From Flectonema sp. DT1601 (Eukaryota > Euglenozoa > Diplonemea > Diplonemida > Diplonemidae): DNA of 64,000 nt. The stretch is taken from assembly GCA_964019425.1 (NCBI GenBank), contig OZ025817.1, forward strand, positions 434,001-498,000, written 5' to 3'. The notes below the pieces were generated by a model. That model was given only the letters and a program-made list of their open reading frames with translations, made no database searches and was not told where the DNA came from. A program made the position numbers and the translations under genes. This document shows positions 21,106 to 31,790 of this stretch, in pieces (within the stretch, counting starts at the first letter, position 1; the number at the start of each line of letters is the position of its first letter).

Positions 21106-23442
21106 CTACTCAGCTAGTTCTATTTTAATATTCGTAGCACTACTCACAACAGCTGCCTTAGGTGTAGGTGATTGCTGTAAACTCACGCCTTTCTGTTGAG
21201 AATAAGCTTTTTTCATCAAATTCTTACGAATCTGACTAGCGATTACATTCCTTCCTGAGTACACACCGCTATTAGGACCGCCGAGGGATACCCGAGAGGC
21301 ACTGCAACACGGACTCAAACCACTCTGACTAGCGGCATTCCACAAAAGGTCTCCAGCAGTTGCCTCATCTGCAGCAGTATTGTTACTCATAGGAGCTAAA
21401 TTACTTGAGATAACAACCTTTCTATTACCCCAAGGTGTTGACATCTTTCTAACAGTTGCTTGTGAATGATTGTTGCTACCAACTGAAAGAATCTCACAAG
21501 CGCTACTCCCACCGTTACTATTAAAGGAACCAGTTCTTGGAATACTGTTGATTGCTGAAAAGGCTGAAGAACATCCCCAAGTTGATGAACGAGGTGTGAT
21601 TGAAGTACTCTCTTCAACTGTTACCACACGAGGTGTCTCAAGGTTAACAACTAATGGAGTCTCTGGTCTGAGTGGAACTGGAGTATGAACAGGAGAGCGA
21701 GATGATTGAGTGAATCCATCTGGTGAATCATCTCTTGGAGTTATTCTTTTCTTTGGAGATCCAGCTGGAGGAACAGCTACTAATGGTTTAGGTGGTGGTA
21801 GAATGTTACTTGACGATCTCTTTGGCTCTAATAGTAAATGACGCTTTCCAGGGCACGAATGTGATCGTCTTGTGCGCGCAGACTTGTCACTTATCCGAGA
21901 GGAGAAAGCATTGTCTGGAAACCGAAATCCCCATTCCACTCCGTAGTAGAACCAATCAGCTGGAACAACAGCAATACCCATGGATTGAGCTCTTTTTACC
22001 TTTTCACTTTTTTCGTAACCCTCTTTGAAGATAACGTGAGTAACACATTCGGTTACTTCTTCCTGTATACGAGCACCACATTGCTCAGCGAACTTCCACT
22101 CTTTCCAGCGAGATGGGTGGAGAGACTTCGGAATCATACCTGAGAAAGCAAACACACACCCATCAAAGATCTGTTCGATACCTGATTTACATAAAGGTTT
22201 TTGATATCCACACCTACAAGCTGTCGCTCCCTTCAAGTTACTAACAGAGCATGTTGAGCAGATCCATTCCCTACCCGAGTGTACATTCTGTTCACCTTTA
22301 ACGACTTTCATTGATCGGGGAGCTGCCCATGTCGATGGTAGTGTTGCGAGTCTTTCTAATAATTTTTGAGTTTTCGGATGGTTAGCACCCAGAACTTTAA
22401 TCCGAATGTCATATGAACATTGATAAGCAACTGTTGCGGCATTACGATCACCCATCAGCTTAAAAGTGTGACCAATGTGCTCCTGAACTTCAGAAGCGAA
22501 AGGGTGATTTTGAGTGTTGTAAAAAGAAACTAAGTTTTGAAAGGCTTGCGAGTGCTCTGCAAGAGCTTCTTCAGGTCTGCCAAGTTGCCTTAGGATCGCA
22601 CCGATGTTGTTCTGAGTAACAGCAATGTGTGGGTGGTTAGGTGGAAAGACAATACGTTGAGTAGTAATAGCTGCTCTCAATTCTGAAAGACTTGCTTCAC
22701 AATCTCCACTATCTCTTAAACAAGTTGCAATAAATGATCTCGCCACAGCTGTGTGAGGATGATGCTCACCCTGAATAGCTTTTCGAATATTTAAAACTTT
22801 ATAAAAACATGACAGTGCTGCGACTGCATTACCGGCCTCTTTCTGTTTCACACCTTCTTCGTGAACTTGTTGAGCTTCGAGTTCTCTAAGTTGAATGTGA
22901 TGCTCACGAGTTACAACACCTGCTTCGATTCCCTTTTTAATGGTTTCACGATAGTCGCTGAGAACGTGAGTACGGACTTCAGAGAGCGCTGTATTTGTCA
23001 TCCTCGATAGACTTTCATCACTACTAGGAATCGTATCAACAACACCAGGTGCTTCATGACAGTTTCTTAATAACTTTGATATTTTAAATATAGCGGTCAA
23101 GTTTTTCAGAGCAACCACCGGCTGACACAACGACATCCATCGACGTGCTTCAGTCAAAGTGCAGGAGACACATCGTCGAGATGCTGATGCCGGGATTCCA
23201 ACGGTTCCGCAAAAAACCGCGGCGCCTCCCAATTTATCTGCGACGTCGTTTAAAATATTAACTCCTGCCTCTGCTGCTTCCATCGCTTCTTTTGATACCG
23301 CTGCGCACTTTGGTGACACGGAATTCACTTGAATTACTTTTTCACGTACTCCACCACACCCACTCTTGTCGTCAGCATCTCTTAATAACTGTTCCACTTC
23401 GCAATCACTACTCGCCTCGGAATTGTAATCCGAGAAATCCAT
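21106..23442 (-). CDS. TPR - RanBP2-type zinc finger - BRCT domain protein
   Basis: This 778-residue protein combines three modules. Residues ~190-370 hold kinesin-light-chain-type TPRs of about 42 residues, each with an NHPHIAVTQNNIGAIL-like pattern. Residues 393-413 form a RanBP2-type zinc finger (W-x-C-x2-C, then N, then C-x-C). Residues ~425-505 form a BRCT domain (FDGCVFAFSGMIP, GARIQEEVTECVTHVIF, and the PADWFYYGVEWG helix with its conserved Trp). The last ~270 residues are Ser/Pro-rich and basic, with possible nuclear localisation signals (PKKRITPR). BRCT plus zinc finger suggests a nuclear scaffold in DNA repair or RNA polymerase CTD-linked work, with TPRs for partner binding. I know of no family with this order. 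No intron is needed. Confidence 0.85.
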   Translation of the reverse strand: MDFSDYNSEASSDCEVEQLLRDADDKSGCGGVREKVIQVNSVSPKCAAVSKEAMEAAEAGVNILNDVADKLGGAAVFCGTVGIPASASRRCVSCTLTEARRWMSLCQPVVALKNLTAIFKISKLLRNCHEAPGVVDTIPSSDESLSRMTNTALSEVRTHVLSDYRETIKKGIEAGVVTREHHIQLRELEAQQVHEEGVKQKEAGNAVAALSCFYKVLNIRKAIQGEHHPHTAVARSFIATCLRDSGDCEASLSELRAAITTQRIVFPPNHPHIAVTQNNIGAILRQLGRPEEALAEHSQAFQNLVSFYNTQNHPFASEVQEHIGHTFKLMGDRNAATVAYQCSYDIRIKVLGANHPKTQKLLERLATLPSTWAAPRSMKVVKGEQNVHSGREWICSTCSVSNLKGATACRCGYQKPLCKSGIEQIFDGCVFAFSGMIPKSLHPSRWKEWKFAEQCGARIQEEVTECVTHVIFKEGYEKSEKVKRAQSMGIAVVPADWFYYGVEWGFRFPDNAFSSRISDKSARTRRSHSCPGKRHLLLEPKRSSSNILPPPKPLVAVPPAGSPKKRITPRDDSPDGFTQSSRSPVHTPVPLRPETPLVVNLETPRVVTVEESTSITPRSSTWGCSSAFSAINSIPRTGSFNSNGGSSACEILSVGSNNHSQATVRKMSTPWGNRKVVISSNLAPMSNNTAADEATAGDLLWNAASQSGLSPCCSASRVSLGGPNSGVYSGRNVIASQIRKNLMKKAYSQQKGVSLQQSPTPKAAVVSSATNIKIELAE

Positions 23443-23878
23443 TTTTAGAAATTCAGGACACGAAAATTAGGAGCGAAAGGAAAGGAAAAAGAGAGACAGA
23501 AAAAATGGGAAAAGACCCTTCTGGTTTTCTTAATGTCCTCAGTGGACCATAAGAAGGGTACCTGTTGAAGGGGGTAAGTACTATGTGAGTGGTCTCGACA
23601 TTTAATAACAAGTATCTCATCATCCTTTTTCTTGTCTTTATGAGCAACAGACCCATCTGCCCTTCGACATCTAATTCGAGGGGGTGAAATGAGAATCAAA
23701 CGAGTAAGCATAAGACTAAGTAGTAAACTATACTAATACCACAAACACTGAAGTAGGGGTAGACAGTAATCATTTGTTTATAGAAAGTACCTCCGTTGTA
23801 GATATCCAACCTATAAGAGGGTTGTTATCTCTTTCTTCTTATTACGATTCCTGCAAATGTTTCGATTTAAGAGTAGTT
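23443..23878. other. Spacer between BRCT and EF-hand genes
   Basis: About 435 bp. An AACAG|GTACCC acceptor-like sequence lies on the minus strand near 23570, and pyrimidine-rich stretches precede the BRCT gene. No coding frame supported. Confidence 0.4.
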
Positions 23879-24319
23879 TTACATCTCGTCTTCTGGGTAA
23901 TCATTTACATCTCTAATGTTATCATCGTGAACGAGGGACCAGAACTCATCCCTTGAAAGGAATCCATCAGAGTTTTGATCACCTTCTCGTATCATATCGT
24001 TGGCTGATTCTAAGTATTCCTCATCAGTGAGATTCTCAATCTCAGTTTTCTCTTGAGGTGTTAAAAGATGCATCTTTTTCTTGAGATCATCTTTCATCCA
24101 TCTTACGATTTCGTCAGCGTTTAGTTTCCCCTGTTTTGTGTTGTGGCTTAGTTAGTTTTCTTTAAAAACAATAAAATAAAAAAAATAATCACAAACATCA
24201 CCATCATCGATGTCGTTCATTATAAAATCCATTTCCTGTTCAGAAATAGTGTGCAAGTCATCTTGCCCGAAGGCAGTCAACAGTACCACGGCCGCTGCAG
24301 TGATTCTCAATAAATTCAT
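23879..24319 (-). CDS. Secreted or ER-luminal EF-hand protein (reticulocalbin-like), two exons
   Basis: Exon 1 (24197-24319) and exon 2 (23879-24130) join across a 66-nt intron (24131-24196; donor GTTTGTG, acceptor AAAACAG, possible ACTAAC branch site) to give 124 residues. The N-terminus is a signal peptide (MNLLRITAAAVVLLTAFG). The intron falls inside the first EF-hand, DIDDGD|GKLNADE, whose first ligand position is not a canonical acid; the second loop, DQNSDGFLSRDEF, is canonical. The C-terminus is acidic (PEDEM) with no KDEL-type signal. This fits a small luminal calcium-binding protein related to calumenin/reticulocalbin, but with two rather than six loops. A CCAG acceptor-like site lies 15 nt before the ATG. 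Confidence 0.8.
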
Positions 24320-24500
24320 AATTGTAAAGTAATCTGGTTAAAAACAATTCACATAATGAACAACACTTCTTATTAACACTAATCCAGATAGGTCACGTAG
24401 AGTTAGACTTTTTAAAAGAGTCCCACTGCAGCTTTCACAAGAGGGTCGCTGCAGCCTTCGCCTGACGTGAAGTATTTTATATAAAGAGTCGAAGGAATGT

Positions 24501-25043
24501 CTACTTCAGTCCGTCGACAACTTTTTTAATACTTTGCTTCAACACAAGAAAGTCAATAATAGGAACAAACCCAGCTGGGAATGTTTTTGTTATCACCGCA
24601 TGGGCGATTTCTGGTCGCATGAGAATATCTTTTGATTCGAATTCAGTTAACTTACAACCGTAGAAGTGCTGAAGTAGTTTTATTAATGTCGTTAACATTT
24701 GAGAAGCAATTAGTAGGTCAGAAGACTCGGACACAACTAGTGTGAAGCAGCAGCCTTTTAGTTGTTTCCAAATAATATAAAGTCCTTCGTCTTCTTCATT
24801 TGAAAAGTTTAATTGCGAGATTACCCCCTCTCCTACTTGATCACCGTATCGTTGTTTTTGAACTGCGTCTGCGAGCACTTGCTCAACCATTGCCTTCACA
24901 AATGCCATTTTATCCTGGTGGGATAGTTCTCCCTCATCTTCCTCTGCTTCGCATCTCTCTTCTACAGTGCTGAATACAGAGCTATAATAAACTGCGTTGT
25001 GACCATCGAGGGAATGAATTAATATACTTCTAGCGAATGCCAT
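24501..25043 (-). CDS. Probable AP-5 adaptor complex sigma subunit
   Basis: The 180-residue protein has the longin-like pattern of AP-5 sigma: an N-terminal strand (ILIHSL) followed by YYSSVFS, an acidic loop, a helix (KMAFVKAMVEQVL), then GLYIIWKQLKGCCFTLVVSE, close in shape to the VVWLGVLSLGFALVLD strand pair of human AP5S1, and a long C-terminal helix with LLQHFYGCKL and the PEIAHAVITKTFPAGFVPIID segment. AP-5 works at late endosomes with SPG11/SPG15 in retrieval to the Golgi and is patchily retained among eukaryotes. Ordinary AP1-3 sigma motifs are absent. TTTTAG lies 23 nt upstream of the ATG. Assignment rests on remembered family shape, so moderate confidence. Confidence 0.55.
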   Translation of the reverse strand: MAFARSILIHSLDGHNAVYYSSVFSTVEERCEAEEDEGELSHQDKMAFVKAMVEQVLADAVQKQRYGDQVGEGVISQLNFSNEEDEGLYIIWKQLKGCCFTLVVSESSDLLIASQMLTTLIKLLQHFYGCKLTEFESKDILMRPEIAHAVITKTFPAGFVPIIDFLVLKQSIKKVVDGLK

Positions 25044-25251
25044 CGTTGTGTTTTTGACCAGTTCTTCTAAAATATGATGAGATTCAATCTCTTTTAATGA
25101 AATTAATAAATATATCAGTGTTGTGGTGTTCGGGTAAAGTGAACAATTACAGAAACATAAAACACTCCCCTCCTCTCCTCAGGGAGGGTAATTATCTAAT
25201 TATTGATGGTAGGTTTGTCACAAAACAGATTTCCTTCCCGACGTTGTTGGC

Positions 25252-26058
25252 TCACGACTTTGAGAAGCATCTTCGCTGGTTTTTAATTCTATTCAAAATC
25301 CGAAGCGACTGTACATTCCCCGCAACATACGAGGTATGAACAGGTTTAAAATATCGAGTAGCCGTATCCAAGTGTGAAGTGGGTGAAGGGAGGCGAGGCT
25401 TCTTAGCAAGACGACTTTCCAATGCTTGGAAAGCAGAAAGAGAAGTAGGAAGAAGATCAGAAAGGTTGTGCTGCTTTGTAATGTTTAAAGATTTTAGATA
25501 ATTCTCACGAGCGGCTGGTAGGTTTCCGACGTACTCTTCTTGGACACCTAAATTGAAAAGCGCAGCTGCTTTCAACCAGGGAATTCTACCAACGTTAGGT
25601 ATTGGGAGTCCTGAAGCAGCAGCCAGGGTAGCGATGTGATACTCTCGCTCAGCATCGCAATCTATCCGCTTGAGACACTGAATGAGAATCTTCTTCGCGT
25701 CGCTGTATTTTTTCAACTTCGACAATGCTGCAGCTTCCTTTAGCAGCCGTTCCGAAGTATCAACAGACATGTGCTTCCTTCGTTCTCTTATACAAACTAA
25801 ACCTAATCTATCTTTACCCTGCTTTCGATGAATAAATGATTTCAAATCAAGAATCTCTTCCTTAACTGTTTCCCCAGCTTCGAATGCCTCGTCTTCCTGC
25901 AACATGTTGTAAGGACCTATGCTCATTAGTGCTTCATTGGTTGCTATTTCTGCTTTGGTTGCATGAACTAAACCACTCAGAAGATAACCTCGAGAAGCCT
26001 TCCTCACTCCAATACGTCGATTTTCTTCAGCCTCATCAAGTAAAGATCTCCAGTTCAT
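25252..26058 (-). CDS. Helical TPR-like protein, function unknown
   Basis: The 268-residue protein is mostly helical. Two stretches look TPR-like: SERLLKEAAALSKLKKYSDAKKILIQCLK (about 102-130) and AALFNLGVQEEYVGNLPAARENYLKSLNIT (about 164-193), the latter with the G and A positions of a TPR. The tail is basic and Ser/Arg-rich. It sits 208 bp upstream of the AP-5 sigma-like gene in the same orientation; shared function is not implied. No orthologue recognised. The ATG is close to a GAGTAG acceptor-like site. Confidence 0.7.
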   Translation of the reverse strand: MNWRSLLDEAEENRRIGVRKASRGYLLSGLVHATKAEIATNEALMSIGPYNMLQEDEAFEAGETVKEEILDLKSFIHRKQGKDRLGLVCIRERRKHMSVDTSERLLKEAAALSKLKKYSDAKKILIQCLKRIDCDAEREYHIATLAAASGLPIPNVGRIPWLKAAALFNLGVQEEYVGNLPAARENYLKSLNITKQHNLSDLLPTSLSAFQALESRLAKKPRLPSPTSHLDTATRYFKPVHTSYVAGNVQSLRILNRIKNQRRCFSKS

Positions 26059-27299
26059 TAGTAGCTACTCGGTCAGTGGTTCATATTATTAAATAACCAA
26101 CTCTGAGAGAATGAGAGTTCAAGAAGTCAGCTGGTTGAAACTTCGTTTCAGAGATTCATCAAACAACTGATTATTTAGAACATAAGAGATGGCATAGAGT
26201 TGGTTATTACTAACATCAACAAGTTGGTTTATTTATTTGTTTTGTTGTTCTTCTGCTGAGAGAGATGATTATGAAAAAGGAAATCTGATTTTTGACTTTA
26301 CTTGACAGGCAGCTTGGGGGAGTTGAGGGTTTACAAAAGGTATCAAATAAAGGAAAACGGTGACGGGAAATAAAAATAAAATAAGGGACTAGTTCGAAGT
26401 GAAGAAGCTGTTGGAGGGGACAGAAAAGGGGAACGGTGCCTTTAAGTTTCCTTTCCTATGTTTTTTTTTTTTTTTGCTATTTTTGTTCAACTGGATATTC
26501 TTTCTTTGCTGTCGCGCGATCCATTTCTGGGTCGAAATAGTTCTGTTCAAAGTCGTTCCAATAAAATGGGTTTCAGAGATCAAAATCGGATATTATTTTT
26601 TAAACTTTTTTTTTTTTTTTTCCCGTTTGTGCTATCCATGTGATCTATTTCGAAGTTTTTTTTTTTTTTTTTTTTTTTTCTAACAATTAGTTACTAACAA
26701 AGTAAATAGATTCCGTCTCTGAGTTTTTTTTTTTTAAAACTTTTTTTAAATTGCCCCAGGGAGTTCCGCTGAGATAGCTAACTTCTGCCGTGATCACATT
26801 GCCGACGAGAAGGAGGCGACGTAACGTAAGAAGCTAGGCTTATTGCCTCACACCTCCCTTTAAACCACATTTGTGATTAAAATACTTTCAGGGGATTAAA
26901 TGAGCCCTTCTTCCATAACAGAAACTACTTTCTTTTTAAAAACCTAATATTTTCTAAAACTTGATTTATAATTGTTCGTTGATTGATTTTTTTTTTTTTT
27001 TTCTCATTCTAGAGAATTAGCTCTCGCCGAAATAGCACAAAGAAAACTGTGCCGTGAGGGTAGTTTGCCAGACTAGTGGTAATATTGCTTTCTCGACGCA
27101 AAATAAAAAAAAGAAGCAAAAAATAAAATAAGAGAAAAGGATAACCCAAAGGACCAGACACAGAATATTCCGAAGCCCAGCAAGTTTGTATTTGCTATAA
27201 TAGCGAGTTACCTAGTTAGCGAGTCCAACATGTCACCGAGTACCAGTTAAGTAGCAATCAGTTTCGAATGGCAGTAATAAGTTACGTCGAAAAAGTTTT

Positions 27300-27334
<35 letters not shown>

Positions 27335-29072
27335 AAAATAATGGCTGGTGAGATGTCGAGGCGGGTAAGGGAACTTCCTCCGTGCTGACATCTAACACAT
27401 GTGGGATATTTTACAGCCTCAAAAAAAGAAAGGAAAGAAGAAATACTACTCAATAATTGGTCTGCGGAGTATCCACCAGAATTGGCTACCAAAACTGTTT
27501 AAGTTATGTACCAATCCTGTACCTCATAAGAAGATGTCCCTGGAACTAATTAGTCACTCCAGATCTTCATCAGATATCAGCTTCATAGTGAAGTCAAAGA
27601 GGAAACAAACTAAATAAAAGAAAAAATAAATAAAAAAATAAAAAAGAAACAGTGCGCGCTATGCTTGAATTCAATTGTGATTTCATAAGTTGTCAGCAAG
27701 CACAATACTTATAAGTTGCAAAAAGTGTTCTCACTGAAAATCTCACTCAGTGACGCTGTCTGTGAAATACCGCAGTTCACAAATAAGAGTCTCTCAGCGA
27801 AAACACCGTTGCGAGCGTGAAAAAGAAGAGGAAGGAAAGATTAACAAACTGAGCATGTAAGAGTCTCAACCTAAGAAGGTGCACAAATGATACTACATTG
27901 CGCTCCAGTCACCTTTCTATTTTTTCACTCTTAAGAACTTGTTCTTTGGAGGTAAGAAGGTAAGATGTAGGCCACATTCGCCGTCTTTGTGGCGACTCAA
28001 GGTCAATAAACTTAACTTATATATCGTTGAGGGGTGAGTGGATTGAATTGTTAAATTAGTCTTAAGTAGTGGTGGGAAAATATAAAAAACGGGAAAGACT
28101 CGTCTATCGGCAACAAACTATTCATTACTCACACTAAGTGCGAACCATGCGTTGAGTTGTTTATAGAGGAGGAGGTCCACTAAACAGAAATAGTTTTTTT
28201 TTAAAAAACCTTAATTTTAGATACTATTATTTTTTTTAAAATCAAAGCAAAAACAGAATTATTATTTTTTTTTACTATTGTCAAACAGTATCCTTAAATA
28301 AATACAACGACTTACTCTCCGAAGTACTTATTAGGTTTCGAGAGTTAAGAAACGGGGAGGGGGCGGCTTAAGTAGGACGAGAAAGAAGGCGAACCCATTT
28401 CTAAACTCATATTCTTCGATATTTACGATTAGTTGGTTGAGACAGTGACATCGCAACGAACGAATAATAAGAAACAAAATTAATAAGAAATAGAACTGAT
28501 TGACTACCGTAGCCGGGCGAGGCTAGCGAGGTGCACTTTGCCGCGGTAGCTTTAAGCTCACTTCTTACTCACAGTCAACGACCTGCGTGATAAGCAGAAA
28601 CAAACCACTATGCAATACAATAACATGTGAGTAATTTGTGGTTGAGGGAAAAGGGGTAAAAAAAAGAGTATTCGCCTTCCTTGGTCTCCTACATAGCTTT
28701 GTTTCTTTTAATTCTATCTTTTTTTTTTTTGTTTGTTTGTTTGATTTTTTTTTTTTTTTTTTTGCTGTCTTTTTCCGATATTTCTTTTTCTTTTTTTTTT
28801 TTTTTTTTTCCCTTTCTCTCCTCTCTCTTTTTTTTTTTCAATCCGCAATAAAGGTCGAAGGGCGGATAACAACTGTGGTTCGCCGTATTCAGGGAAAGAG
28901 TAACAAATACTACTCAGATACAAGTTGTCCTCGTACACGCGCATAGGTAACGGAGGAGAGTGAAAACGCAAGAAATGACTGGAAAAACAAAATAAAAAAT
29001 AAAACCTCGCAGATTGGATCTGTGAAGGAAGAACCTCGACCTTGATACTATAGAGAATAATCTCCGTTGAAT

Positions 29073-29111
<39 letters not shown>

Positions 29112-29801
29112 TGAAAAATAATTATCATCTTTTTTTTTTATTTGCAGCCAATATTTTTAATTTTTATGAAATCTCAAGGGCTGACCTGATCAGCTCAAGT
29201 AAAGTCGTAATTATGCTGCAAATAAAAACTCTAAAAATATAATGAGTGGTATCAGAGCCAAAAGTATTCACCATGTGTATCCTGTATTCAGTCACCGGAA
29301 GCAAATGTCTTATTTGCAGAGTGAGTGAAAGGTTTTTTAGGTTTTTTTTTGGCTTACTGGTCAAAGATCATAAATTTCGCTCAATTTTTACCTCACAAAA
29401 AAAAAAAAAAAAAAAAAGAAGAAATGGGAAAGGGAAAAAAAAAAAAAAAAAATCATATCTCCACGCGAAACAGAAATCTAGGGGAGCGCGGAGAACACAA
29501 AACGACCGGATAAAAATGAACTGCGACGTGAAGAGATCAGTCGGTAGCCTTGTCACTCATGTACGAGCGCCAGGTATATCACAAGACTCAACGCAGAAGG
29601 AAAGCTAACAATGGAGCAGGATAAAGTAAAAACCAAAATATTAAGCAGCCGAGGCGGCACAACACAATCAAATTAGGTTCCTAAGCTCGCCAAGTGAAAA
29701 GTGGCACAACAGTCCCTCTAAATGATTACATGATGCTGCAACACCCCTGCTCTCCTTCAGTTGCTCCTCCAAAAACCATCGACTCGACCTGTTTATTTTT
29801 A
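26059..29801. other. Gene-free, T-rich spacer of 3.7 kb
   Basis: Dominated by long homopolymers: T runs near 26459, 26609, 26657, 26983, 27302, 28747 and 28788, and A35 at 29074-29108. A copy of a degenerate CACCGAGTACCAGTTA-like motif lies near 27235. A GC-rich island at about 28500-28560 is annotated separately. No convincing gene. Confidence 0.5.
28503..28549. ncRNA. Candidate structured RNA (GC-rich island), strand unknown
   Basis: In a very AT-rich spacer, this 47-bp stretch is mostly G and C and can fold: CTACCG (28503-28508) pairs with CGGTAG (28544-28549), and inside it TAGCC (28510-28514) pairs with GGCTA (28521-28525). GC islands in AT-rich genomes often mark non-coding RNA. No known RNA family or promoter box was recognised, so this is only a candidate. 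Confidence 0.25.
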
Positions 29802-31068
29802 TTATTTTCCTTCCTCATGCTTCAATATCGTACAACTAATTGTGTTAGAAGTCTGATGATGGCTGCGAATAACTATAAAACATACCCAGGACTCCGCCTG
29901 CTCCTCGTCGTGGCACTCAACTTCAATCTTCTTTCTCTTTTCCTCTTCGTAACCGCCTGGCCTGTTGTCCCAAAACTGGAGTACCGTGGCGTTAGAGATG
30001 ACAAGCTTTCTTCCCTTTTTACAAACCTTAGCACCGCTCATTTGGATACGACCGTGTGGTGACCATCTGTATTTAGGTCTCTTTTTAGCATCAGGGAGAT
30101 CAGGAACACTTAGGTCAGGTGCAGAGAGGTCGGGCATCGAGAGGTCCGGCGCAGAGAGGTCAGGCATTGACACGTCTGGCATAGATACGTCTGGCATTGA
30201 CATATCTGGCATTGAAACATCAGGCATTGAGAGATCAGGTAAGTTTGGAAGTTTAGGAAGCTTAATGTCAGGAAGACCAGGAAGCTTATCCAACAATGAG
30301 AGATCTTCACCTTCTGGAGCTTCACTTGCTTTCCAGTTGTATCCCCACATACGTCTTGGGTACCAATAAAGACAGTTGTGACGAAGTTGATACCATCTCT
30401 TTACGCTATCACTTCCAAAAGGAAACTTTGGTTCTTGAAAGTTATCAACCCATCCAGATTTGTACCAACACTTTCCAGTCAACATGTACATGTCGAGTCC
30501 GAATTCGATCTCATCTCTCAGATAGACTGTGTGGTAACCAGTTGCTCTTTCGTAATATTTGATGTAAATTGTTTCATCCTCACGAGAAACTCTCGCACTG
30601 CTGTGTGACTCGATGTGTTCGAGTTCGTCTTCAGTTGGTTCCTTTGCGTAAGTGAGTACAATCTTTTTACATCCCTTGTCCCAGATCTTCTGTTTGTCAT
30701 CATCCCTTAAGAACTGCAGCGTCCAGCTATCAACGACTGATGTTATAGCTCCCGACTTCATAAACTTCGTAGTACGATCGTCCCAATCACTTCCCTTATC
30801 AACTTTGATATCAATTGAGTCGGCAGACTTTCCTGTAAACTTCTTGTACTGTTCTTCGTATTTCTTTTCTGCGTCATTGCAGGCTTTCTTTGTTTCTTCG
30901 TCATCGACGAATCCCTGTGTTGTTAACAGAAATTCAATAGAAATATAAATAAATAATATCCTTAAGCTATAATAAAAACAAGCATACCGTAATCGCTCCC
31001 CCAATGCTTTTCATTGCACCACCAACGGCTCCCGCCGCGCTGGTGACTCCATCCATAATCTTATTCAT
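29802..31068 (-). CDS. Protein with PDLS/MPDVS pentapeptide-like repeats, two exons
   Basis: Exon 1 (30988-31068, encoding MNKIMDGVTSAAGAVGGAMK and seven more residues) joins exon 2 (29802-30914) across a 73-nt intron (30915-30987; GTATGCT donor, AACACAG acceptor), giving 397 residues. The N-terminus is a small, Gly/Ala-rich amphipathic helix. A mixed domain with many Trp and Tyr follows (about 30-215). A low-complexity block then repeats S-x-PD-x every five residues (PDVSMPDMSMPDVS and relatives), probably an extended rod or linker. The C-terminal domain is basic then acidic (KVCKKGRKLVISNATVLQFW) and could be a PH-like beta fold. No family was recognised. The repeat region is the likeliest place for length variation between strains. 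Confidence 0.75.
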
Positions 31069-31155
31069 GTTGTTAGTGCGCTTTGAGATGACCTCTTGTA
31101 AGGGAGGACGAGATTGATAATAATAAAATTTAATTTTCAATTGGATGTTGAATTT

Positions 31156-31188
<33 letters not shown>

Positions 31189-31790
31189 ATGTTCTGTGTA
31201 GTGACTGAAATGAAAAATAAGTTACGTCCCGTCAACATGCTGTCATGAATGCACGAATCCCTTGTTTGCTTCTCGTAAGAGCTTATCATAGAAAGGGTTA
31301 CTCGGCTATAAATAAATAAAGATACAAACTCCATAATACAGCCTATCTAAAAAAGTGACTGTTCAGAATAGAAATTTAGAAGTGATACAAGGGAAGGGTT
31401 TTCTGATTTCAATAAGAAAGTGTCATAACTTTAAAACAGCTACGACCATCAACAGAGTTATCATAAAAGAAATTATTACATAAATCAGACAGAAGCTGAC
31501 TGTTACAAGAGAGGTAAGCAAATCGAAAAATAAAAAAGGATTCGTCCCATCAATAACAAGAGCAATCAAATAAATTAATTAACGTCGTCTTGATACACCC
31601 ACGGGAATCAGTGTTTTTATTTTCAATTTTGAATTTAAAAAATAAAGAAAGAAAACGAATAATAAATACAGACGGAATATACGAAGAGGGTCGGGTAAAC
31701 CAATTTTAACATGAATTTAATAAAAAAACAGAAAATATAAAAACAACGTCGCACGAATGAACTTGACGAATTAATTAGAATCTGAGATCG
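31069..31790. other. Spacer, no gene seen
   Basis: AT-rich, with A31 near 31157-31187. The AG acceptor-like site TTACAAG lies about 30 nt upstream of the 31068 start codon on the minus strand. Confidence 0.45.

Noticed and set aside
28638-28971. Frames of about 100 codons rich in Phe or Lys
   Set aside because: Built from T and A homopolymers; no protein-like composition outside them.
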